This document shows, in pieces, positions 15,601-23,272 of a DNA stretch of 32,990 nucleotides (the first letter of the stretch is position 1; each line of letters starts with the position of its first letter). Made by a program: the position numbers and the translations under genes. The notes under the pieces are model-generated. The model saw only the letters and a program-made list of their open reading frames with translations. It ran no database searches and was not told the origin of the DNA. Source of the stretch: an uncultured Sporosarcina sp. (GTDB taxonomy: Bacteria > Bacillota > Bacilli > Bacillales_A > Planococcaceae); contig CAOKMT010000022.1 in assembly GCA_948469885.1 (NCBI GenBank), positions 1 through 32,990 on the forward strand, in the 5' to 3' direction.

Positions 15601-18600
15601 GCAATTCAAGGTCTTGAGCTTGCTAAAGCTGGAACACCATCAGAAGACGTTGATAAATCAGGCTTACTAACAGCGATCAACACAGCAGAAGCGTTAGAGG
15701 CAGAAGCGTTTACGTCGGCTAGTTGGACAGCATTACAAACTGCGTTAGAAACAGCAAAAAGTGTTCATGGTAATGAAGGGGCAACTCAAGAAGATATTGA
15801 TGGTGCAATTCAATCACTTCACGGGGCACTAGAGGGGCTCGTCGCGATTGATAAACTACAAGCTTCAATCGACGAAGCGACGAATCTCTTAGAAAATACA
15901 GAGGTTGGTTTTGAAGCTGGACAAGTTTCTCAAGAAGCATATGATGCACTTGAAGCAGCAAGAAACGCAGCTCAAGATGTGCTTGATCAAGATAGCCCAA
16001 CAAAGTCTGATGTAGCGAACGCTAAAACGACACTCGACGATGCAATTGCCGACTTTAACGATGCAATCGTAGGAGAAGATGGCGGTTCGGGTACAGACAT
16101 CAATACAGATGATTTAAAAGAAGCGGTTGAAAAAGCTGAAGGTTTACTGGGAAATGACGAGCTAGATGAAACAATAAAAGGTGACCTACAAGAAAAAGTT
16201 GATGACGCAAACAAAGTTCTTGAGAAAGTCGAAAATAACGATGAAGACGTCACGCAAGAAGACGTAGATAATGCATTAGAAAACTTGAACAACGAGATTG
16301 AAAAAGCAGAAGAAGCAATCAGTCCACCAGCTGATGAAACAGACATTTCTGCACTTGAAAATTCAATCGAGCAAGCAACAAATCTCTTAGGTAATACAGA
16401 TGTTGGTACTGGAGATGGAGAAGTTTCTCAAGGTGCATATGATGCACTTGAAGAAGCAAGAGATGCAGCTCAAAATGTAATTGGTAAAGACAATCCTACA
16501 AAGAAAGAAGTAACGGACGCTAAAACAACACTCGACCAGGCAATTGCTGACTTTAACGATGCAATCGTAGGAAAAGATGGCGGTTCAGGAGAAGAAGTTG
16601 ATATAAGTGAGTTAGCAGAAGCCGTTGGTAAAGCAGAAGAGTTAGTTGACAGTGAAGAGTTAGATGAAGAAACTAAAACAGAACTAAACAATGCGATTCA
16701 AAACGCAAAAGATGTTCTTGAAAAAGTTAAGAATGACGAAGATGTTTCACAAGAAGACGTAAACACTGCATTAAAGGATCTAAACGATGCGATTGAAAAA
16801 GCAGAAGAAGTAATCAATCCACCAGCAGGAGAAGAAGACAAATCTGCACTTGAAGATTCAATAAGAGAAGCAACAAATCTTTTAGGTAATACAGATGTTG
16901 GTACTGAAGATGGAGATGTTTCTCAAGGCGCATATGATGCACTTGAAGCAGCAAGAAACGCAGCTCAAGGCGTGCTTGATCAAGATAGCCCAACAAAGTC
17001 TGATGTAGCGAACGCTAAAGAAACACTCGACGATGCAATTGCCGACTTTAACGATGCAATCGTAGGAGAAGATGGCGATACGGATACAGAAATCAATACA
17101 AGCGTTCTAGCAGAAGCAATAAAACAAGCAAAAGACTTAATGGAAGACAACTATACATCTGACTCATGGACTAATCTTCAAACGGCAATCGAGAACGGAG
17201 AAAGCGTTCTTGAAAAAAATGCACCAACACAAGCCGAAGTTGACGAAGCTTTAACAAACCTTCATCAAGCAATCCAAAATCTTGAATTGAACCCAGGAGA
17301 AGGCGCAATTGATAAGTCTGCATTAGAAGCAGCAATCAATACAGCAAACGGGTTAAAAGAAGATGAATTCACGTCAGCGAGCTGGGCAAACTTACAAACT
17401 GCATTAGAAGTAGCAGAAGGTGTTCGTGCTAATGAAGAAGCAACTCAAGATGAAGTTGATAATGCGGTTAAATCACTTCACGAAGCATTAGAAAACCTTG
17501 ATGCAATCAATTTACCAGCAGAAGAAGCAGACAAATCTGCACTGCAAGATTCAATTAATGAAGCAACAGAACTTCTGAAAACAGAGGTTGGTTCTGGAGA
17601 AGGACAAGTTTCTGAAGAAGCATATGATGCACTTGAAGAAGCAAGAAACACAGCTCAAGATGTACTTAAAAAAGACAATCTAACAACGGGAGAAGTAGCA
17701 GACGCAAAAACAGTACTCGATGTTGCAATCGACGACTTTAATGGTGCAATCGTCGGAGAAGATGGCGGTTCAGGCGAAGAAGCTGATGGAACAGAGCTAG
17801 AAGCGGCGATTGAAAAAGCTGAAGACCTACTTACGAATGAAAATGTCAGCGGTGAGACGAAAGATACACTACAAGCAAAAACGGATGCTGCAACAGATAT
17901 TGTTAAAAAGCTTGAAGAGGGCAATGACGAAATTACGCAAGAACAGGTAGATAAGGCATTAGAAGAATTAGACGAAGCGATTGATGCAGCGGAAGAACAA
18001 GCAAAAGCCACAGCGCTTTCTAAGGCGGAAAAAGCAGTAGATGCAGTTGAAGAAGCGGTGGAAGAAACTGCTAAAAAAGAAACGGCATATAAGAATGTTA
18101 AGGATGACGAAGACGTAAGTGACAAAGATAAAGATACTGCACGCCAGGAGTATGTCGAAGCACAACAAGATGAAGCGGAGAAATTCGATGAAGCGAAGAA
18201 GTTAGTCGACGCATTGGCAGATGATGTTGAGGAAAAACAGGATCTTCAAGATAGACTGGATAAAATTAAAGTCGACTACGCAGAAAAATATGTGAAGCAA
18301 GCCGAAGTAACCATTACACAAGCTGCAATCGACACGGCGAGAGACTATGTTAGTAAACTACAAGACGGTGAAGAAAAAGAGGAATTTGATCAACGTTTGA
18401 ATCAGGTAGCGACTAACTTAAAAACAATTAATACAGCAAGAACAGCAGTTAGGGAGCTTGAGCAAGCAACTGAACTAGATGACGAGCAAGTGTCCGATGC
18501 TCGTGAAAAAGTAGCTGCAGTAGGCGCAATAGAAGTAGATGGAGAAAAAGTACGAGAAGCTCTAGCAAAAACCTTATCAGATCAAATTGATAACGTTGTA

Positions 18601-21495
18601 ATTGACTTTACCAAAAAGGAATTAAAGACTCAGCTAGATGCGGCTAAAGCAAAACAAGAAGATGTAAAAGAATCAGCAGATGGTTCGGATATCCTAGAAG
18701 ATGAGGAATGGGTAACGCCAGAAGCAGCTGAAACATTCCAAGAAGCGATTGACGCAGCGCAAGGTGAATATGATAACTCAGACGCTACACTTGACAGTGT
18801 CGAATCGGCAGTTACAGACCTTGAGGCAGCAATTGACGCTTATGATCCACAAGGCGGAAAGTTATCATTAGAAGATGCTGCTAAAAATGCGGTAGAAGAT
18901 GTAGAAAGAAGTTACGATTCCGAAAACCAAACGCATGACCAAGAAATTTATGTCAAAGCTGATGAACTTGTTAAATCTTTGGAATCTGAAAATGGTGATA
19001 CTGCTGAAGGATTACGTGACCGTTTAAAAGAAGTCAAGACAATCATTGATGCAGAAGCTGCTGTAGCAGATGCTGAAACTAGAAAAACAGTTGCTGCGAT
19101 TGAACAAGCTCAAGAGCTTATTAATCAGATTACGGAAGACTTTGAAAATGTGAATGCCCAAGACGCTAAACAAGACCTTCAAGAACGTCTAACGGACATT
19201 GAGCAAGGTACACACACGCTTGCCGACTTGAGAGAACAGATAACAATAGCCAATCAGCATAGAGAAAATCATGAGATTGGCAACGTTGAATATGAAGAAG
19301 CCGCCTTGAATACACTAACTCAAGCGCTTGAAGCTGGGGAAAACCTTGTTAAAGAGCATAGCGATGAAGTTGAAGGCGATGACTACACGAATACAGCTAT
19401 TACTGAGGCGACAAATGATTTAATTGATGCAATCGATAGATTAATTGACATCACTCCACCAACTCTTAAACCTGATGCAGAGCAGGAGAACAGTCAAAAA
19501 GAAGTTAACCTGAATTTGAAGCCGGAAATTAATACTCCAGGTTCATCTAAAAAAGTTTCAGGTGGGGTCGTTGGGCTAGATATTGGAATCGTTGACTTAG
19601 GGTTGATTTCTTCCAGTCAAATTTCTAGTCTTACAGATAATAACGTAATTGATATTACGGTCAACAAGAACACAACGTTGGATGCTGACTTATCTGTTGC
19701 CATCCACACTGTACTTGGCGGACAAGCCTTTGACGTTGGGGTATATAAGAAAGAGGAAAATGGCGATTACAAACGCATCGATATTTTATCAGGTTCAAGC
19801 GGTGGTGCGTTAGGTATTGCGAAAGTAGAAAGATTCACACTTGATACGCTTGAAGAAGGAGAGTACAAGTTCATTCTAGACTTAGGTGCTGGACTGGCAG
19901 TTGTTCAAGTAGCTCCTTTTGAAATTTACAATAAAGTAGAAAAAGATTATAGCCAAGTTGCTAAGGATGTCAAAGCAGAAGGAAATGTACTTGCTGACTG
20001 GTATAAAGGCGGAAATAATGAGGCAATCGTATCTGACGTTGAAGTAATTGGAAAAGAGGATACTTTAACAGAAATTTCAGCGGAACCAGAAACAGATAAA
20101 GGGACTTCAATTCAAGGTCAATACGGAAAACTCTTTATGAAGCAAGATGGCTCATACACATACGAGCCTGCAAACGATGCGACAAACGTAGGAAAAATAG
20201 AGAAATTCAAGTATACAGTCTTGAATACGTATAATGGAGAACATGAAGAAGGCGAACTGAAGATTCGAATTAGTGGTGACACAATCAAGTGGGAAGGTGA
20301 TAATTGGGAGAAACCACAAACAATTATTGAAGCCGTTGACAAAAAAGCAAATACGAGTATTTCAGCAAAGAATAAAACAGATGTTGTAACTGTAAAAAAT
20401 GTTAGATCAGGAGCGTCGCGTTGGTATAATAACACAATTACGACAGATACATTTACTATACAAGATAAGAAGTCTGTTTTAGAGCTTGACTACCGTAAAT
20501 CTTTGAATATAGGTAATAGTGATGCTAAGATTAGTCTCATTAAAATAGAAGATGGCGAAGAAATAGAAGTTGAAAGCCATGTACGCAGCTTCAGTACGAC
20601 AGCTCAAAAATTAACTTTTGCTAACTTAGAAGCAGGTGAGTACAAGTTAACAGCAAAAGGTGTCAACTCGATGGGCGCACGTACGGGCTATCTTCAGAAC
20701 ATCAAAATCACTTCTCCTGTATGGGGGGAATATGATGTAGCTGAACCAAAAGAAGTAACAGGAAACTTAAAGGTTGGTGCAACTCTAAGCGAAGCTGAAG
20801 GTGTAGAAACAGAGCTATCTGTTCTCGGTCAGCTAATAGACGAAAATGGACGTGTTTCGAGCGGTACTGCATATCATAGATTTAGTAAGTTGAAAGATAC
20901 AATTACACTTTCAGGGAAATATGGTGTGCTTACTGTTGAAAAAGACGGTACCTACACATATCGACCAAATGCAGATGTTTCGATTGCTGGCGGTACAGAA
21001 GAGTTTACGTTTAAATTTACACATGCAAGTGGACTTTTTGATGAAGCTACATTGTCCATTTCGATTGATCCATTACTAGATTCTACTGAAGGGGACGATA
21101 TTTTAGTAGGAACAGTAGAGAATGATACAATCGAAGGAAAAGGCGGTTCTGATACACTTGTGTACGGTGTGCATGAAGAAGATGCAACAGGTGGAAATGG
21201 CCATGATACATGGACTGACTTCCATTACGGTACAGTTGCAGTAGATGGAGATGCAGACCGTCTAGATTTACGACTCTTGTTTGAAGACGAAGACATCACA
21301 ACTTCCAATATCGGATCGTATCTAGAATTGAGCAAGGATAGAAATTCGATGACGATTAAGGTGGATAGAGATGGTAAGTCTGGTTCATATAAGGCGACTG
21401 ATTTAATCACTTTAAACATCGACAATCCAGATGATTTGCCGGAAAGTATTTCAATCAAAGATTTAATAGACAAAGGAATGCTGATCGTTCAATAA
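12613..21495 (+). CDS. Giant SLH-anchored adhesin-like protein with FIVAR repeats and an RTX/type I secretion-like C-terminus
   Basis: 2960 residues. Residues 1-30 are a Sec signal ending AYA. Three SLH domains lie at about 32-200 (FTDV-type openings near 33, 91 and 149). A helical repeat (about 205-275) leads to a glycine-rich linker (about 278-316). Residues about 317-1797 are some 20 helical FIVAR-like repeats of three types in mixed order. Residues about 1797-2290 are highly charged helix. About 2296-2825 hold two beta blocks, each with a GEYKF/GEYKL strand and a VCBS-like YGkL..dGsYtYeP motif. Residues 2826-2960 carry two RTX nonapeptides (GKGGSDTLV and GGNGHDTWT), then DF..(10)..DRLDLRLLF and a final DLIDKGMLIVQ. 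This matches the layout of the type I secretion target domain of Gram-negative giant adhesins. There is no LPXTG. Predicted role: a wall-bound, calcium-dependent extended adhesin or S-layer accessory protein. Confidence 0.9.
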   Translation: MSKQVKTYRKFVGAAVSTALVTTAVAPAYAAYTDVGGQYTDAVSYLVDSKITDGLTGTTFGTHHTIKRVDAAVMLAKALELDVSQAGSSGFTDVPLRAEPYIAALKKAGYIQGKTATSFGAQSELQRGEAAIMLTNAFGLEGSMDRFPFTDVADRYVEAVDRFLANGITVGKGPTKFGTSDSILRGEYAVFLYKLSQVTEVEEIRNELEATISAAEDLLEEPELTDDDRKALEEAIDDAKEVVADEDATKEELENALDDLDKVVDEVTDNLEDSEDNNGGENPGGGGGTGGTGGGSGGGSSGGGGSGGGGGGGGSSNVADETEVKALENSIAEAEALLKNTEVGDKNGQVSKEAADALAKVVEEAKAVTSKNRPTKKEVTDAKNKLDKTIKDFKEAIVKGDAGSDNEQGVNTGVLAAALKQAKTLKEDDYTSTSWADLQTAITEGEAVLDNEQPTQREVDEALAKLHEAIQKLELKQDGGEETSVNKSALEAAIKAVQELDGNKYTVDSWTKTEQALENAESINESTTATQTEVDQAVKSLHGALEGLVSVEGLQELIDEAQNLLKTTDIGEEVGQVSQGAYEALEAAKNAAQTVRDKSDATKTEIANAQTKLGQAITDFKDAIVKDEDGSENESAVNTDVLKEALKQAKTLEETDYIAGTWTDLQQAITDGEAVLEKEQPTQEEIDTALTNLHKAIRDLEMKQDGGEEVAVNKSALDAAITAAGKLEEENYTDASWSTFAEALEKANVVSQDENANQEAVDEALKELQDSIEGLELETDQEVAEVNKNALNAAIEEAETLLDEENKDKYTDGSFNDALAKLETAKGVSNNDAATQGEVDTALKDLQTSIEELVLEEGEEAEVNKEALVAAIETADKLQESDYTPESWNALVTELDNAKSVQETNDATQETVDDAVEKLHAAIQGLDLVTEETPEAIVNKDALISAIATAEVLVESDYTAGTWTALQTQLSTAKDVNDADDSTQETIDQAVQELHAAIQGLELAKAGTPSEDVDKSGLLTAINTAEALEAEAFTSASWTALQTALETAKSVHGNEGATQEDIDGAIQSLHGALEGLVAIDKLQASIDEATNLLENTEVGFEAGQVSQEAYDALEAARNAAQDVLDQDSPTKSDVANAKTTLDDAIADFNDAIVGEDGGSGTDINTDDLKEAVEKAEGLLGNDELDETIKGDLQEKVDDANKVLEKVENNDEDVTQEDVDNALENLNNEIEKAEEAISPPADETDISALENSIEQATNLLGNTDVGTGDGEVSQGAYDALEEARDAAQNVIGKDNPTKKEVTDAKTTLDQAIADFNDAIVGKDGGSGEEVDISELAEAVGKAEELVDSEELDEETKTELNNAIQNAKDVLEKVKNDEDVSQEDVNTALKDLNDAIEKAEEVINPPAGEEDKSALEDSIREATNLLGNTDVGTEDGDVSQGAYDALEAARNAAQGVLDQDSPTKSDVANAKETLDDAIADFNDAIVGEDGDTDTEINTSVLAEAIKQAKDLMEDNYTSDSWTNLQTAIENGESVLEKNAPTQAEVDEALTNLHQAIQNLELNPGEGAIDKSALEAAINTANGLKEDEFTSASWANLQTALEVAEGVRANEEATQDEVDNAVKSLHEALENLDAINLPAEEADKSALQDSINEATELLKTEVGSGEGQVSEEAYDALEEARNTAQDVLKKDNLTTGEVADAKTVLDVAIDDFNGAIVGEDGGSGEEADGTELEAAIEKAEDLLTNENVSGETKDTLQAKTDAATDIVKKLEEGNDEITQEQVDKALEELDEAIDAAEEQAKATALSKAEKAVDAVEEAVEETAKKETAYKNVKDDEDVSDKDKDTARQEYVEAQQDEAEKFDEAKKLVDALADDVEEKQDLQDRLDKIKVDYAEKYVKQAEVTITQAAIDTARDYVSKLQDGEEKEEFDQRLNQVATNLKTINTARTAVRELEQATELDDEQVSDAREKVAAVGAIEVDGEKVREALAKTLSDQIDNVVIDFTKKELKTQLDAAKAKQEDVKESADGSDILEDEEWVTPEAAETFQEAIDAAQGEYDNSDATLDSVESAVTDLEAAIDAYDPQGGKLSLEDAAKNAVEDVERSYDSENQTHDQEIYVKADELVKSLESENGDTAEGLRDRLKEVKTIIDAEAAVADAETRKTVAAIEQAQELINQITEDFENVNAQDAKQDLQERLTDIEQGTHTLADLREQITIANQHRENHEIGNVEYEEAALNTLTQALEAGENLVKEHSDEVEGDDYTNTAITEATNDLIDAIDRLIDITPPTLKPDAEQENSQKEVNLNLKPEINTPGSSKKVSGGVVGLDIGIVDLGLISSSQISSLTDNNVIDITVNKNTTLDADLSVAIHTVLGGQAFDVGVYKKEENGDYKRIDILSGSSGGALGIAKVERFTLDTLEEGEYKFILDLGAGLAVVQVAPFEIYNKVEKDYSQVAKDVKAEGNVLADWYKGGNNEAIVSDVEVIGKEDTLTEISAEPETDKGTSIQGQYGKLFMKQDGSYTYEPANDATNVGKIEKFKYTVLNTYNGEHEEGELKIRISGDTIKWEGDNWEKPQTIIEAVDKKANTSISAKNKTDVVTVKNVRSGASRWYNNTITTDTFTIQDKKSVLELDYRKSLNIGNSDAKISLIKIEDGEEIEVESHVRSFSTTAQKLTFANLEAGEYKLTAKGVNSMGARTGYLQNIKITSPVWGEYDVAEPKEVTGNLKVGATLSEAEGVETELSVLGQLIDENGRVSSGTAYHRFSKLKDTITLSGKYGVLTVEKDGTYTYRPNADVSIAGGTEEFTFKFTHASGLFDEATLSISIDPLLDSTEGDDILVGTVENDTIEGKGGSDTLVYGVHEEDATGGNGHDTWTDFHYGTVAVDGDADRLDLRLLFEDEDITTSNIGSYLELSKDRNSMTIKVDRDGKSGSYKATDLITLNIDNPDDLPESISIKDLIDKGMLIVQ
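15937..16084 (+). repeat. Near-identical internal duplication, copy 1
   Basis: This 148-base stretch of a type-B repeat matches 16930-17077 with only five differences that I can count, far closer than other repeat pairs in the array. It implies recent duplication or gene conversion. Confidence 0.85.
16930..17077 (+). repeat. Near-identical internal duplication, copy 2
   Basis: Partner of 15937-16084, offset by 993 bases (331 codons), so the frame is kept. Recombination between the copies would remove or add exactly 331 residues. Confidence 0.85.
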
Positions 21496-21501
21496 TTAGT
21501 T

Positions 21502-21538
21502 AAAACTTCGTAGGGATCTACTCTCTACGAAGTTTTTT
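21502..21538 (+). terminator. Intrinsic terminator of the giant gene
   Basis: AAAACTTCGTAG (21502-21513) pairs perfectly with CTACGAAGTTTT (21525-21536), followed by more T. Confidence 0.93.
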
Positions 21539-21633
21539 GTTATGCATTTGATTGGAAAAACGAAAAACTGCTAGCGTCACCTTACGTGATTTTGCTAAAT
21601 TTGGATGGCTTTATTTATATGATAGGGGTTGGA

Positions 21634-21756
21634 ATGGAAAGCCAATTTCACCGGAAAGTGGACAAATTCTATTATTCCGACAAAAGCGTTGCTTGTGCAG
21701 GTACTCTATGGAAGGCGAAATCGAAGGATAAGGCGGTAAAACGTGTCGATAAATAA
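21634..21756 (+). CDS. Possible 40-codon basic peptide
   Basis: An ATG 5 bases after AGGGG opens a 40-codon frame (MESQFHRKVDKFYYSDKSVA for the first half) rich in Lys. It ends at TAA just before a GCGGT/ACCGC inverted repeat. I recognise no family. It lies in a 370-base gap between a terminator and the next promoter. It may be a small gene, a gene remnant or chance. Confidence 0.3.
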   Translation: MESQFHRKVDKFYYSDKSVACAGTLWKAKSKDKAVKRVDK

Positions 21757-21830
21757 CCGCTTCAAGATTTGGAGAGGATTAGCTTCTTCGAAGTGAAGTA
21801 GTAGAAGACAGATTATTTTCAATTATCATA

Positions 21831-21859
21831 TTGACAGAACTAATGGAGTGTTATATTAT
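21831..21859 (+). promoter_or_regulatory. Sigma-A promoter of the GntR-ABC cassette
   Basis: A perfect TTGACA (21831-21836), 17-base spacer and TATTAT (21854-21859). The transcription start is predicted near 21866, immediately before the operator. Confidence 0.82.
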
Positions 21860-21871
21860 TCAGTTATTGAT

Positions 21872-21891
21872 CTATATGTCTAGACATATAG
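21872..21891. promoter_or_regulatory. HutC-type GntR operator
   Basis: CTATATGTCTAGACATATAG is a perfect 20-bp palindrome. Its core GTCTAGAC fits the HutC-subfamily consensus GT-M-TA-K-AC. It lies just after the predicted transcription start and 23 bases before the regulator's GTG, the expected place for autorepression. Confidence 0.82.
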
Positions 21892-21914
21892 ACTTTCGAG
21901 GAGGTTAATTAATC

Positions 21915-22658
21915 GTGTCATTAAGTATTAATCGTCAATCACCAATACCTCTTTATCTTCAGATTTCGGATAGCTTAAGGGGTCTCGTTAAGGAATCTAT
22001 GGAGCAAGGAAAAGAAAAGTTCCTTACGGATGAGGAATTAATGAATATTTTCAAAGTATCAAGGATGACAATAAGACAGGCGGTCCAACTGTTAGTTGAT
22101 GAAGGGTTATTAACTAGGATAAAAGGAAGCGGTACATTCATTTGCATGAAAGAAAAACTTGGAACAGATATCGAAAGATTAGATACATTTTTCAAAGGTT
22201 GGTATCTTGACCAAGATTTTAGTATCGAATTATTGGCTAGAGATATTGTTCCCTGTCCAGAACGTTTTGCTGGGGATTTAGGAATATCTTCTGGAGATGA
22301 AGTTCTATTGGTTAAGCGAATTAGAAAGACAAAAGGTGTACCAGTGGTAATAGATTTACGTTATTTAGTCAAAGAATTTGGAGAGAAAATTTCAAAAGAA
22401 GAGCTGGAAAAATATTCTTTCTCACATATTTTTCTGAGGAAATTTGATTTGCGATTTTATGAAGCCAATTTGGAGATTGAGGCACGTCTAGCTAATAATA
22501 AAAATGCGAAAATCTTAGGTGTTGATGTTGGTTTCCCAATTTTATATCGCAGGAGCCAAATGAACGTGGAGGAACACGGTTGTGTGTTAACAGGGGAGTC
22601 CTTTCATAGGGGAGACATGTATAAATATCGATCACAGTTAACGGCAAAAGACACATAA
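21915..22658 (+). CDS. GntR-family transcriptional regulator, HutC/UTRA subfamily
   Basis: The GTG start follows GAGGAGG at 9 bases. The 247-residue product has a winged helix-turn-helix at about 10-77 (PIPLYLQISDSLR; SRMTIRQAVQLLVDEGLL; GSGTFI), with a 'KFLTDEELMNIFKVS' recognition region in place of the usual LPSE. A UTRA ligand-binding domain follows at about 95-235, ending GESFHRGDMYKY. HutC-type regulators are usually repressors released by a pathway metabolite. The palindrome upstream of its own gene and the same-strand genes that follow suggest that it controls the whole cassette, with the imported compound or a derivative as effector. Confidence 0.92.
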   Translation: MSLSINRQSPIPLYLQISDSLRGLVKESMEQGKEKFLTDEELMNIFKVSRMTIRQAVQLLVDEGLLTRIKGSGTFICMKEKLGTDIERLDTFFKGWYLDQDFSIELLARDIVPCPERFAGDLGISSGDEVLLVKRIRKTKGVPVVIDLRYLVKEFGEKISKEELEKYSFSHIFLRKFDLRFYEANLEIEARLANNKNAKILGVDVGFPILYRRSQMNVEEHGCVLTGESFHRGDMYKYRSQLTAKDT

Positions 22659-22678
22659 GCCTTAGGAGGAATATTGAA

Positions 22679-23254
22679 TTGTACAAGACTAAAATGAAAC
22701 CAGATTTAAATGTAAATGAACTCTTTCCAGAGATTATGCAAATTAAAAATGAAGAATATCGAAAATTAATTGATACAATTTGGCAGGAATTGTGGCATAC
22801 ATCGAATTGGGTAGATATTAATGATTTACCCATTTCACCTAAAATAACGTATCCACATATACCTCATAACCGTGCTGTTGTGCAAATGGCTATCCATGTA
22901 GCTGATGTGTTTGAGTCAATTCATAATGTAACTGTTAATCGCGATATTCTTATTGCAGCCGCTTTACTTCAAGATGCGAGTAAATTAGTAGAATTTGGAC
23001 CGACAGAAGATGGTAAGGTCGAATATACAAAAATCGGTTCTACTTACCCACATGCATTTTGGGGTACATATTTAGCGATAAAATTTGGTTTACCTGATGA
23101 AATATGCGAGATTATTTTAGATCATACACCAGATTCAGCAAGATTTCCTAAATCTATGGAAGGGAAAATACTCTACTATGTCGATCAATTAGATGTGATC
23201 GCTACATATAAAGATCGTTGGAAGAAAGAAACAACCGTTCATCTATATAAATAG
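22679..23254 (+). CDS. HD-domain-like protein with an altered metal site
   Basis: The TTG start follows TTAGGAGGA at about 9 bases. The 191-residue product aligns by eye with HD-superfamily phosphohydrolases: a first His in HNRAVVQMAIHVADVF (about 64), the usual HD pair in AALLQDASKLVEF (about 96-108), later His residues in HAFWGTYLAIKFG and ILDHTP, and a final Asp in YYVDQLDVI. The pair reads Gln-Asp instead of His-Asp, removing one expected metal ligand. It may be catalytically altered or a ligand-binding protein. It sits between the regulator and the transporter genes, so it probably acts on or senses the transported compound or a nucleotide signal. The substrate is not deducible. Confidence 0.75.
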   Translation: MYKTKMKPDLNVNELFPEIMQIKNEEYRKLIDTIWQELWHTSNWVDINDLPISPKITYPHIPHNRAVVQMAIHVADVFESIHNVTVNRDILIAAALLQDASKLVEFGPTEDGKVEYTKIGSTYPHAFWGTYLAIKFGLPDEICEIILDHTPDSARFPKSMEGKILYYVDQLDVIATYKDRWKKETTVHLYK

Positions 23255-23272
23255 AAAGGAGAGTAACGGGAT

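Larger units (their letters stand above)
13562..18000 (+). repeat. FIVAR-like coding repeat array (types A, B and C)
   Basis: By reading the translation I count ten type-A units (opening VNK.AL..AI..A, with YT..SW, ATQ..VD.A and L..AI..L), six type-B units (AL..SI.EA..LL..T.VG, GQVS..AYDAL, TK..V.DAK, L..AI.DFN.AIV) and three type-C units (L.EAV.KAE.L, ED.V..EDV..AL..L). A fourth type-C-like unit precedes the glycine linker. Their order is mixed rather than strictly tandem. Confidence 0.8.

Noticed and set aside
12613-21495. Sortase-anchored (LPXTG) adhesin
   Set aside because: No LPXTG motif, no C-terminal membrane segment or basic tail; anchoring is explained by the three N-terminal SLH domains.
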